A DNA stretch of 56,331 bases from Alphaproteobacteria bacterium (lineage in GTDB: Bacteria > Pseudomonadota > Alphaproteobacteria > UBA9219), in the NCBI GenBank assembly GCA_013286365.1, contig JABDFY010000014.1:1-56331 (forward strand). The letters run 5' to 3'. Positions 18,230-26,675 of the stretch are shown here, in pieces (position 1 is the first letter of the stretch; the number at the start of each line of letters is the position of its first letter). The notes under the pieces are model-generated. The model had not been told where the DNA came from and did not search any database. It worked only from the letters and a program-made list of their open reading frames with translations. Made by a program: the position numbers and the translations under genes.

Positions 18230-18835
18230 TTAAAGCAAAGCGGTTTGAAAAATGGCCCATAAAACAATCGTGAGCATGGCAACTGAGAAGAAAAGGGCAA
18301 TAGCGAGTATGACGCCATCGTGTTCGATATAAGCAAGTGCCATAAGAGCACTGGTCATAGCTGGCGGCATATTGGCTAAAGGTAGAGGGAGGGGTAGTGA
18401 CAAAGCTATGTTCAGCAATGCAATAAAGGCGACGATCCGTCTTGAACCCATAAACATAACTGGCCAGCGCGGGCGGATAATTTTTTCAAGAAATTGTAAA
18501 GCAGGAATAATGCGGGGTTTTAGATTAGTGAGATAGCGTGAAGATATTGGTCGATGAACCAATCGTCGTGGCAAGACGGGTTTGTGATAACCTAAAATAA
18601 TTTGACACAAGAGGATGGACATCAGAACGCGGGCAACGACCGAAATCACCGGCAGTAAAGCAATAACAGACAGAAAAAGCAGTATAAAACCAAATGAATT
18701 TTTGGGTAAATTGTGGATCACCCAGTCCAAAGTGAAATGATCTTTGGGCGCGTCATCAATTAAATGCTGTAACAGCAAAGAAGTATGAGTACTCCCCTCT
18801 GCTCTATGGGGGTGTTTTGTTGATTTACTGGTCAT
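18230..18835 (-). CDS. ExoD family membrane protein
   Basis: About 200 residues with four or five hydrophobic segments and the ExoD pattern: LLLQHLIDDAPKDHFTLDWVI near the N-terminus, then alternating helices and the PLPLPLANMPPA loop. ExoD was named for an effect on exopolysaccharide production in rhizobia; its activity is unknown. The frame is open up to 19030, but that would overlap the MaoC gene widely, so I place the start at the ATG at 18835. Confidence 0.82.
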   Translation of the reverse strand: MTSKSTKHPHRAEGSTHTSLLLQHLIDDAPKDHFTLDWVIHNLPKNSFGFILLFLSVIALLPVISVVARVLMSILLCQIILGYHKPVLPRRLVHRPISSRYLTNLKPRIIPALQFLEKIIRPRWPVMFMGSRRIVAFIALLNIALSLPLPLPLANMPPAMTSALMALAYIEHDGVILAIALFFSVAMLTIVLWAIFQTALL

Positions 18836-18869
18836 TATTGGGTGGCTATTGGCGCAGTGTTGAGCATGG

Positions 18870-19346
18870 CTAATCTCTCTTTGGTATATGGCGGCGACGA
18901 AACACAAGAAGCTTCGCAGTAAGGATTTGTACAACTTCTTCGCGTTGATTTTTAGTTTCGACCCGGATGGTAATAATGCCACGGTCATCATGGGATTGTG
19001 AAGGTTGAATCTTGATAACCTCACCTTCAATATGAATTATGTCGCCTGAACGCGTTGGCTTCGGCCATGCCGCCTCACCACCCAAACCGATATTACCGCC
19101 AGCAATAGGGAAAGCGCTCAACAGTAAACGCATGGTCATAGCCGCAGTGTGCCAACCACTGGCAATGAGACCGCCGAATATAGTGTCGCGCGCTGTTTGT
19201 GGGTCTGTATGGAAAGGTTGAGGATCAAATTGCTTGGCAAAATCCATGATCTCTTTTTCTTCGACGGTATACGTAGCGCTCTTGAAGCAGAGACCGACTT
19301 GAATATCGTCCAGATAGAGGGCCGCGTTTCTATCGCTTTTGATCAT
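18870..19346 (-). CDS. MaoC-like hotdog dehydratase
   Basis: A 158-residue hotdog-fold protein. The hydratase signature FDPQPFHTDPQTA, with the Asp/His pair, followed by FGGLIASGWHTAAM, places it in the MaoC family of (R)-specific enoyl-CoA hydratases and relatives. Length is typical of the single-domain form. It is 34 bases upstream of exoD on the same strand. The substrate is not shown by the sequence. Confidence 0.88.
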   Translation of the reverse strand: MIKSDRNAALYLDDIQVGLCFKSATYTVEEKEIMDFAKQFDPQPFHTDPQTARDTIFGGLIASGWHTAAMTMRLLLSAFPIAGGNIGLGGEAAWPKPTRSGDIIHIEGEVIKIQPSQSHDDRGIITIRVETKNQREEVVQILTAKLLVFRRRHIPKRD

Positions 19347-19440
19347 CTGTTGTGCCGACCCCTTAGTATTTGATGATGTGCTGGATTATGGGCAATGTTA
19401 AGGCAAATAGCATCCGGAGCGAAAATACATGGAATAAGCG

Positions 19441-20859
19441 TCATTCGGTCGTCTTAAGAACAGGATTATCACCGAGAGCCTTGTGTAGGGCGATGACATC
19501 TTGTGAGACCGTCGATTGCGAAGAGATTAGATCAAGTTGTACAGTAAAGCTTTGCTGCTCTGCTTGAAGCACGGAAGTAAAATCACTTAAGCCGTTGCGA
19601 TAACGATCACGGGCTATGTTGACCGCATGGTCGGCGCTCTTACCCGCTTCCCGAAGGGCATCATCTTTCTGAGCTTCTTTAGATAGGTTGGATAGATCGG
19701 TTTCAACGTCGGCCAAAGCCTGAAGTACGGTTTGTTTATAATGGTGTAACGCCTGCACCTGTCGCGCGTCTGCGGCGTTGATTTGCCCTTCGATACTGCC
19801 GAAATTGAGTATTGGCATGGTGACGTTGGCACCAAGATCCCATATCTGGTGCGTCGCCGCGTATTTGAATACGGGTAGGGTACCATGCTGGGTTCCAAGA
19901 AGTGCCGAGAGGGATATTTTTGGGTATAGCTCGCTGATCGCCACACCTTGTAAGGCCGTGGCCGCAGCGAGATCGCGCTCTGCTTCTGCCACATCAGGGC
20001 GACGTCGCATAATATCAGCAGGAGCATCAAGTACAGGCAAGCTCTCTGAGGAAGGAATGGGGCCGATATTTGCTGCTATGTCGGCTAAGCCACCTGGATT
20101 TTCGCCGAGCAAGATGGATAGTCGATAGGAACTGGCTGTAACCTGGCGTTCAAAGTCAGGGATACGCGATGCGGTTGTTTTGTAGAGTGCCTCAGATTGC
20201 GCAACATCGAGTGCGCTAACGAGACCGCCCTTATAATGATCTTGTGTAATATCATAGAGATGATTTTGAATGTCAGCAGTTTGGCGCGTCACTTCCATCT
20301 GTGCCTGAAACTGACGCAACATAATATATTCACGCGCCACCTCTGCCGCTAAACTCAAAGATGCATCGCGGTAAGCCGCTTCGACAGCGCCAGTTGTCGC
20401 ATCCTCGGCTTCAACCTTGCGACGATTGCCGCCAAACAAATCTATCTCCCAAGAAGCATCAAATGCGCCTTGATAGATGGAAAGAATGCTGTTGGTTGTA
20501 ACAGTGCCCGGATCACCTCGGTCAGCTTCTACGCCGGCGCCGATCTGGGGAAAGAGGCTGCCAAAAGCGCTTTCGCGTAAACCCCGTACTTCGACAATAC
20601 GGGCGGCCGCGATGGCTAGATTTTCGTTATTAGCCAGCGCCCGTTCAATGAGGCTGGTCATCGTCGGGTCATCAAAATCATTCCACCAAGCAGCTCTGTC
20701 GCTTTCAATATTAGTTTCTGGTTCTTTTGGCGGGGCCTCGCGCCACAAAGACGGTAGATCGATATGGGGCAGGGCGTAATCTGGCCCAACGGCACAACCT
20801 GTAAGTAAGAAAATATAGGCGACGGTTAAAGACCTTGTGTAACGGTGAAAACAGCTCAT
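19441..20859 (-). CDS. Outer membrane efflux lipoprotein, NodT/OprM family
   Basis: A 472-residue TolC-type channel. The N-terminal signal ends in a lipobox (LLTGC), then AVGPDYALPHIDLPSLW, the classic start of RND-type outer membrane factors. Two tandem OEP repeats with long coiled helices follow, with RRRPDVAEAERDLAAATA in the middle. Its ATG overlaps the upstream membrane-fusion gene as ATGA (20856-20859). It completes an envelope-spanning pump with the HlyD-like and FUSC proteins. Confidence 0.93.
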   Translation of the reverse strand: MSCFHRYTRSLTVAYIFLLTGCAVGPDYALPHIDLPSLWREAPPKEPETNIESDRAAWWNDFDDPTMTSLIERALANNENLAIAAARIVEVRGLRESAFGSLFPQIGAGVEADRGDPGTVTTNSILSIYQGAFDASWEIDLFGGNRRKVEAEDATTGAVEAAYRDASLSLAAEVAREYIMLRQFQAQMEVTRQTADIQNHLYDITQDHYKGGLVSALDVAQSEALYKTTASRIPDFERQVTASSYRLSILLGENPGGLADIAANIGPIPSSESLPVLDAPADIMRRRPDVAEAERDLAAATALQGVAISELYPKISLSALLGTQHGTLPVFKYAATHQIWDLGANVTMPILNFGSIEGQINAADARQVQALHHYKQTVLQALADVETDLSNLSKEAQKDDALREAGKSADHAVNIARDRYRNGLSDFTSVLQAEQQSFTVQLDLISSQSTVSQDVIALHKALGDNPVLKTTE

Positions 20860-21731
20860 TTTTCCCCTGACTCAACATTGACTGTGGCTGTTTGTCCCGC
20901 AACCAGCGTTACGCCTTTCGGTAGTGGATCAAGGGCTATACGCACAGGAACGCGCTGCGCTAATCGCACCCAACTAAAGGTCGGATTGACATTAGCCAAT
21001 AAGTCAGAACTGGCGTTGCGTTCTCTATCGTCAATACCACGTGCAATACTTTCAACATGTCCACGAAGATCCTTGCTAACGCCCATGAGATGAATGACGG
21101 TCTTATCGCCGACATGCACTCGCTGAAGTTTGGTTTCTTCCATATAAGCATCGACATAGAACGAGTCTGCAGCCACCAAGGCAAATACTGGATGCCCCGT
21201 TGTTTCATAATTGCCGATGCGCAAATCAAAGTTTGATACATACCCATCAATCGGAGCTTTGATGGTTGTACGGTCGAGATTAAGTTCGGCCACCCCTTCG
21301 TCGGCTACAGCCTGTTGATAATCGGCCGTGGCAATGGCGGCTGCAAAATCCTTTTGGTCACGGTCCAGGGCAGAAACACTTTCTTCACGCATGCCTTTGT
21401 AATGTTTGGCGTTACGTAAAGCCAATTCCATTTGTGCTTTTTTGCTTGCCGCTAGAGCCTGCGCTTGTTTCAGTGCCAATTCGTAACGCGCCTTATCAAT
21501 AATAAATAGTACATCCCCTGCGTGAACCAATTGATTGTCTGTGATTTTTATGTCGGTAAGAAAACCAGAAACATCAGGTGCAATTTGTACGACGTCGGCG
21601 CGAACGCGACCGTCCCTTGTCCAAGGTGAAGCCATATAATAACTCCAAAGAATATAGCCAAGAAGCAAAGCGAGAATGACAACGCCAGCGACAAAGCCGG
21701 CATGGGGAGAGACGGAAAAATCTTTACGCAT
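20856..21731 (-). CDS. HlyD family membrane-fusion protein (AaeA/EmrA-like)
   Basis: A 291-residue periplasmic adaptor with one N-terminal membrane helix (about residues 12-32) and the segment MASPWTRDGRVRADVVQIAPDVSG (given by position, about 33-56), typical of adaptors that serve FUSC pumps. A lipoyl/barrel-sandwich domain, a short helical hairpin and a beta-barrel follow, including TTIKAPIDGYVSNF. It bridges the inner-membrane FUSC transporter to the outer membrane factor. The DUF1656 gene ends 10 bases upstream. Confidence 0.92.
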   Translation of the reverse strand: MRKDFSVSPHAGFVAGVVILALLLGYILWSYYMASPWTRDGRVRADVVQIAPDVSGFLTDIKITDNQLVHAGDVLFIIDKARYELALKQAQALAASKKAQMELALRNAKHYKGMREESVSALDRDQKDFAAAIATADYQQAVADEGVAELNLDRTTIKAPIDGYVSNFDLRIGNYETTGHPVFALVAADSFYVDAYMEETKLQRVHVGDKTVIHLMGVSKDLRGHVESIARGIDDRERNASSDLLANVNPTFSWVRLAQRVPVRIALDPLPKGVTLVAGQTATVNVESGEK

Positions 21732-21741
21732 AGGATGACCT

Positions 21742-21954
21742 CTAAAGAATAAAAAAGGAAAGCAGACAAGTGAAGATTACGAACAGCGCCATATCGAAGA
21801 TTTGTTGTTCAAGATCGGAGCGATAAAACCCCCGATGGGCAAGAATGCCATGGCTTATCTTGACTAAGACGAGGGAAATCGTTGCCCACAACAACAGTGG
21901 CGGGATGAAGATGCCATAAATATCAAGTTCTTTAAGGGGGGCTAGTTCGATCAT
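21742..21954 (-). CDS. DUF1656 small membrane protein (AaeX-like)
   Basis: A 70-residue protein with two transmembrane helices; the N-terminal ELDIYGIFIPPLL is the DUF1656 signature. AaeX-like proteins sit between the FUSC pump and its adaptor gene in many genomes, with unknown detailed function. The ATG overlaps the FUSC stop as ATGA (21951-21954), pointing to coupled translation. Confidence 0.88.
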   Translation of the reverse strand: MIELAPLKELDIYGIFIPPLLLWATISLVLVKISHGILAHRGFYRSDLEQQIFDMALFVIFTCLLSFFIL

Positions 21955-23921
21955 GCGGCTTCACCTCCCATGCTGCGATTGAGCGTATTCATAAAACCAG
22001 CCAGGCGCATTTTGTCGATGGAGTGAACGCCATGATTGAGCGTGCGCGCAAATTTGCGTATATCATCACATACTTCAGGTGGGGGTGACGCAAGGTCTCG
22101 ACGTCCAGAAAAATATAACGCGATTTTCCCCCCGATATCGTTGACAGAACTCTGCAAATCCGGCGACATTTTCTTAGTCGCCTCTTTCATGTTGATGAGA
22201 GCTCTCTCTGCCTGTAGGTCGAGAAGAACGCGATTAACAACTCGGTTATATTCCTCTTTGTTAAGAATGCGACAGCGCGTAAGCGAGAGCGCAGCTCGAT
22301 GGGTCATATTGTCGGTAATAATATCGATTTCTTTTTCGTCGATAACGGGTGTATCGCCAGCCAGTAAAGCTAGCGCATATCCGTTTCTGTTTAACATTCG
22401 GCTAGTCGCACTTTTTAAGGTGACGGTGCGAATAAAGTTCAAAACAGCGCCAGCCAATACGACGCCGGCTATTTGTGGAACAAAGCCATTAAGAAAGCTC
22501 GTGATGTCGGCATCGAATCTGTTTTGGAGACTGGCGAGAGTGACGCCAAAAAGAACGGGCAACATGGCGCCAGCAATAGCTGGGTTAGACATGATAATTC
22601 CAATTGGCACACAACTGAAAGCTAAAACATAGACAAACAAAACAAAACCAGTGATATGGGGAAAAACGACAAAACTATAAATCCAGCCAATGGCTGCCCC
22701 GAGACAACACAAGATTAAGAACTTTATGGCTATATCGGGCGGTGCTTCCAGCGAAGAAAAGAAACAGCACATCAAGGAAGCGAAGGTTACCATAGTACCA
22801 CCTTCTGGCCAACCGGCCTTTATCCAGAAAAGGCTCCCTGCCACCAACTGCAAGGCCACGGCCAGGCCATAATATGCAGCTTGGCGATAATCTACATAGT
22901 GAGCGATGGTAACAAATTCATGATCTGCTTTTGTATTTGTCATAATCTTATGATGAAGATCTAGACACTCTTCACGGCGTGCGACCATATGGGAAAGATT
23001 ATCAAAAGCCCCGCTTTTGATGAGCTCTTGCTGATGTTTGGTTTGGTGAATTTTTATAAACAACTCATTCAATCCTTGTGGTACGGCAATCTCGCCGCTT
23101 TCAATCCAGGCCAATATGGCGTTGGTAATTGGCTGCAGCGATACCAGTGCATCTGCGTTGTTCATGCGCAATCTGTTAAGCTGGGCCTCAAATGTGATGA
23201 GGTCGGCGAAGAAATTCTGAAGACTACGCTGTAAAGCGACAACCCATGCTTCGATGTCCGAGAAATGTGGAGTATCGTAAGAGGCCTGTATACGTAGTGT
23301 GTCGAGACTTCCAATGCCCATTATCAGTTGTGCGTAATCGATGGGTGGGGGATTATTTTTACCGGATGTCATCAGGGTGATGCTCAGCTGGCGTATTTTC
23401 AGAAAGCATTTTTGAATCTGGGCATTCAGCACGTCTCCGGCACGTTGGTTAAATGGCAGATATCCCATTAATTCTATGCAAAATATTGCCATCCCGATTT
23501 CTTCCGTGCGCGCGACGGCAGTATCGAAAATTGTTTGCGGCGCGTTAACTGATGGAAAACCGATCAGCGCGGTCGTATATCCAGCCAGAATAAAGAAATA
23601 GGCGCGCGGCGTTCCATCTAGGATCGATAAATACAGACAGAAAGCAATCCATAAGGCAATCACAAGCGTAAGAAGTTCGGGTGCATCGACAAGAGTGGGG
23701 ACGGTCAGAACTGTAAAAGCTGCGCCGACAACTGTGCCGCAAATTCGATACAAACCTTTTGAGCGACCGCCGCCACGCAAGGGAGCTGATATGATATATG
23801 TAGTAAGAAAAGCCCATGCCGGATGTGACAGATCCAGTTGAAAGGATAAATAAAGAGCGAGCATTGCCGCAGCAAACGTTCGCATCGAATAGATGACACT
23901 CGAAGATGAAATAATTTTCAT
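21951..23921 (-). CDS. FUSC family efflux transporter (AaeB-like)
   Basis: A 656-residue inner-membrane protein with two hydrophobic blocks of about six helices each (residues about 10-165 and 355-510) separated by a soluble helical region, the two-block FUSC layout. The N-terminal LDLSHPAWAFLTTYIIS and GLYRICGTVVGAAF are typical. AaeB exports aromatic carboxylic acids such as p-hydroxybenzoate in E. coli; the substrate here is unproven. First gene of a four-gene efflux operon; no LysR regulator is adjacent. Confidence 0.92.
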   Translation of the reverse strand: MKIISSSSVIYSMRTFAAAMLALYLSFQLDLSHPAWAFLTTYIISAPLRGGGRSKGLYRICGTVVGAAFTVLTVPTLVDAPELLTLVIALWIAFCLYLSILDGTPRAYFFILAGYTTALIGFPSVNAPQTIFDTAVARTEEIGMAIFCIELMGYLPFNQRAGDVLNAQIQKCFLKIRQLSITLMTSGKNNPPPIDYAQLIMGIGSLDTLRIQASYDTPHFSDIEAWVVALQRSLQNFFADLITFEAQLNRLRMNNADALVSLQPITNAILAWIESGEIAVPQGLNELFIKIHQTKHQQELIKSGAFDNLSHMVARREECLDLHHKIMTNTKADHEFVTIAHYVDYRQAAYYGLAVALQLVAGSLFWIKAGWPEGGTMVTFASLMCCFFSSLEAPPDIAIKFLILCCLGAAIGWIYSFVVFPHITGFVLFVYVLAFSCVPIGIIMSNPAIAGAMLPVLFGVTLASLQNRFDADITSFLNGFVPQIAGVVLAGAVLNFIRTVTLKSATSRMLNRNGYALALLAGDTPVIDEKEIDIITDNMTHRAALSLTRCRILNKEEYNRVVNRVLLDLQAERALINMKEATKKMSPDLQSSVNDIGGKIALYFSGRRDLASPPPEVCDDIRKFARTLNHGVHSIDKMRLAGFMNTLNRSMGGEAA

Positions 23922-24030
23922 CGCTTTCGATCCGACATTTTAGTTATTTAGTAAAGTAGGCAGGAATGATAAGCCCAAAAGGTTAGCCCAACAAAAGTGT
24001 ATTGCCAACAGCCGCTCAAGAGGCTGGCTA

Positions 24031-26655
24031 TTGATCATTTTTGCAATAAAACTTAATAAAGCTGTGGTGTTTAGGTCGTCGAATAATGTGTCAGATTTAA
24101 ACATAACCGGTGAAGTCGTGTCCGATATTGATAAAGAAAAGGCATTAAAGCGCGTCTTTGAGATGGGCGCTCAAACTCTGGATCAAATTCAGGGCATGAC
24201 TTTTTTGCGTCTAGTTCCCCACGGTTTCGATACAGCCTTACATTATATTAAAGCCGTGCGTAGCGACCATGTCACTTCGCTGACTCTTAAACCGCATGAA
24301 ATTAAGACCGCTCTCTTGTCTTATCTGAAGGCACCAGGAGAAAAACAATTTATTATTAGGCGAGAATTTCTAATCCATGATCTCGTTGAATTGGCGCACA
24401 TATATGCCGAAAGCAATCATGCGTCTGAACTTCTTTTCAGTATTCATGCTGTTTTCGAACCCTTGCAGCCGTTCTTGCCACACTCAGGACTGCGATTAAT
24501 TTATGACACTCTTCCTAGTGAAGATGGCTGGGCGATTTTTCGAATGAATGGCCAACGTTCAAAGTTAAGCGAGAATGCATTATTTGTTGATCTCGATGTT
24601 TCTGCATTTGAAGAAATAGAACACGAAGATCGTGCAACTCGTGATCTCGCGTTTTTGGCCAGGCTAGAAGATTACAAACGCGAACTTTCCGAAAAAGAAT
24701 ATGCAGGCGCGAGTGAGATCAGCCCTCAGCTTCTTGCGAAGGTAATGGATATTGAATTCATCGAGTTTGACTTGGACACTAAAGAAGCTGAGGAATTGGA
24801 AGAGTTTGAAGAAGGGACATCTTTCGAATATTCGGTGGAAGAAGGTGAAGAGGGTAAAGAATCCGAGGAACCGGAAGAACCTGAGGAAAAGGAGGAAGGT
24901 GAAGAGGGTGGGGAATCCGAGGAGCCCGAGGAAAAGGAAGAAGGTGAAGAGGGCGAGGAGTCTGAAGAGCCGGAAGAACCCGAGGAAAAGGAGGAAGGTG
25001 AAGAGGGCGAGGAGTCTGAAAAACCGGAAGAGCCCGAGGAAACGGAAGAAGGTGAAGAGGGTAAAGAATCCGAGGAACCGGAAGAACCTGAGGAAACGGA
25101 AGAAGGTGAAGAGGGCGAGGAGTCTGAAGAGCCGGAAGAACCTGAGGAAAAGGAGGAAGGCGAAGAGGGTGGGGAATCCGAGGAGCCCGAGGAAAAGGAA
25201 GAAGGTGAAGAGGGCGAGGAGTCTGAAGAGCCGGAAGAACCTGAGGAAAAGGAGGAAGGCGAAGAGGGTGGGGAATCCGAGGAGCCCGAGGAAAAGGAAG
25301 AAGGTGAAGAGGGCGAGGAGTCTGAAGAGCCGGAAGAACCTGAGGAAAAGGAGGAAGGCGAAGAGGGTGGGGAATCCGAGGAGCCCGAGGAAAAGGAAGA
25401 AGGTGAAGAGGGCGAGGAGTCTGAAGAGCCGGAAGAACCCGAGGAAACGGAAGAAGGTGAAGAGGGTAAAGAATCCGAGGAACCGGAAGAACCTGAGGAA
25501 ACGGAAGAAGGTGAAGAGGGCGAGGAGTCTGAAGAGCCGGAAGAACCTGAGGAAAAGGAGGAAGGCGAAGAGGGTGGGGAATCCGAGGAGCCCGAGGAAA
25601 AGGAAGAAGGTGAAGAGGGCGAGGAGTCTGAAGAGCCGGAAGAACCCGAGGAAAAGGAGGAAGGTGAAGAGGGCGAGGGTCAAGACAAAGAATCTGAAGA
25701 ATCCGAGGAAAGCAAAGAGTCCGAAAAACCAGAAGCAGACGAAGAAGGCGGGGAAAAAGAATCTGAAGAAGGCAGAAAAGACGAGGAAACGGAAGGAACT
25801 GAGGTAAGCAAAAAACAAGAAGAAGTCGACACCGAGACACCAGAAGCAACGGAAGCAAAAGAAGATTCCGAAACATTGGAAAGAGAACTTAAAGAAAATA
25901 AGCCCACAGAAATATCAGAGGCCGAAAAAGCGGGAGGCAACAAGCAAGAAGTAGAGATAAGTGGTGAACCAAAAAACAAATCTAAGTCTGAAGAACTCGA
26001 AGATCTGAAACCCAAGAAGCGGGAAGAAAAGACCAAAAACTTATCTGAACCAAACACTGAAAAAAAAGGAAATCAAAATGATGGAGAACATAAAAGTGAA
26101 AAAATTGAGTTTGAAAGAGTGGCTAACGTAATCGATCATCGCGTAAAAGTTGCAAAAGATGGAAGATTAGAAGTTGCTGATGTTAAGTTTGATGAAAAAA
26201 TATCGAGCGATAAATCGCAGATCCTTGTCAAATCAGAACACGTTACCAGCCACTTCATTATAGGTGAGCACATAACAGTGCCCCATCAGTACCAGGCGTT
26301 GATGCAAACAAATCCGACTTATATAAATACGCAAGATCCGTATGCCATTACATATAATATTCAAGGCGTGCCATTAGTTATGCCCCCTATCAGTGATAGG
26401 TTGTATTCGATCATGACATCGAGCATTCCTACTACGTACGCGACAAGAAATAACTTGCCAAACAGCGGTCAAATATTTCAATCGAGTTATTCGGTTAGTA
26501 TTGATCCTGCACATGATATTGCAGTGGCATTGCTAGATAATACTAATTTCAAAGGACTGAACACTACGAAAGGAATAACAGTTCGCTACCCCAATATGAA
26601 TCATAGCCTTGTCTCGATGTTTATAGGAATACCAACCCCGGCGCCGACCCACTAA
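24031..26655 (+). CDS. Unknown protein with large glutamate-rich tandem repeat
   Basis: I do not recognise this 874-residue protein. The N-terminal part (about 1-255) looks globular and predominantly helical. The centre (about 272-544) is sixteen tandem units of 15 or 18 residues of the type GEEGEESEEPEEPEEKEE, almost certainly disordered and extremely acidic. A more varied Glu/Lys-rich stretch follows to about 690, then a C-terminal part of about 185 residues with a different, Tyr/Pro/Thr-rich composition (QDPYAITYNIQGVPLVMPP). The start is a TTG with AAGAGG seven bases upstream; no ATG lies nearby. No signal peptide is evident. The next gene, a peroxiredoxin-like protein, follows after 20 bases and is probably co-transcribed. 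Confidence 0.8.
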   Translation: MIIFAIKLNKAVVFRSSNNVSDLNITGEVVSDIDKEKALKRVFEMGAQTLDQIQGMTFLRLVPHGFDTALHYIKAVRSDHVTSLTLKPHEIKTALLSYLKAPGEKQFIIRREFLIHDLVELAHIYAESNHASELLFSIHAVFEPLQPFLPHSGLRLIYDTLPSEDGWAIFRMNGQRSKLSENALFVDLDVSAFEEIEHEDRATRDLAFLARLEDYKRELSEKEYAGASEISPQLLAKVMDIEFIEFDLDTKEAEELEEFEEGTSFEYSVEEGEEGKESEEPEEPEEKEEGEEGGESEEPEEKEEGEEGEESEEPEEPEEKEEGEEGEESEKPEEPEETEEGEEGKESEEPEEPEETEEGEEGEESEEPEEPEEKEEGEEGGESEEPEEKEEGEEGEESEEPEEPEEKEEGEEGGESEEPEEKEEGEEGEESEEPEEPEEKEEGEEGGESEEPEEKEEGEEGEESEEPEEPEETEEGEEGKESEEPEEPEETEEGEEGEESEEPEEPEEKEEGEEGGESEEPEEKEEGEEGEESEEPEEPEEKEEGEEGEGQDKESEESEESKESEKPEADEEGGEKESEEGRKDEETEGTEVSKKQEEVDTETPEATEAKEDSETLERELKENKPTEISEAEKAGGNKQEVEISGEPKNKSKSEELEDLKPKKREEKTKNLSEPNTEKKGNQNDGEHKSEKIEFERVANVIDHRVKVAKDGRLEVADVKFDEKISSDKSQILVKSEHVTSHFIIGEHITVPHQYQALMQTNPTYINTQDPYAITYNIQGVPLVMPPISDRLYSIMTSSIPTTYATRNNLPNSGQIFQSSYSVSIDPAHDIAVALLDNTNFKGLNTTKGITVRYPNMNHSLVSMFIGIPTPAPTH
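24844..25662 (+). repeat. Coding minisatellite: 16 units of 45 or 54 bp
   Basis: Units start at 24844, 24898, 24943, 24997, 25051, 25105, 25159, 25204, 25258, 25303, 25357, 25402, 25456, 25510, 25564 and 25609. Eleven are 54 bp and five are 45 bp; the short form lacks one Glu-Pro-Glu-type triplet. Pairs of 54+45 bp form a 99-bp super-unit, with three consecutive, nearly identical copies from 25105 to 25401. The order of types at units 4-7 is repeated at 12-15, pointing to a later block duplication. All lengths are multiples of three, so the frame is kept. The coding strand is about 80 percent purine. Confidence 0.95.
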
Positions 26656-26675
26656 CCAACAAAGAGTTGCATGTC

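Noticed and set aside
22036..22632. 198-aa plus frame inside the FUSC gene
   Set aside because: Shadow of the FUSC coding sequence; composition is Arg/Ser-rich as expected of an antisense frame.
24844..25662. CRISPR-like array
   Set aside because: Units are contiguous without unique spacers and keep reading frame; it is a coding minisatellite.
24664..25876. Long open frames on the minus strand (384 and 365 aa) and a second plus frame (351 aa) across the Glu repeat
   Set aside because: They exist only because the 45/54-bp repeat contains no stop in these frames; their products are Leu/Phe- or Arg/Lys-repeat nonsense and lack ribosome binding sites. The acidic frame continues into non-repetitive sequence on both sides.
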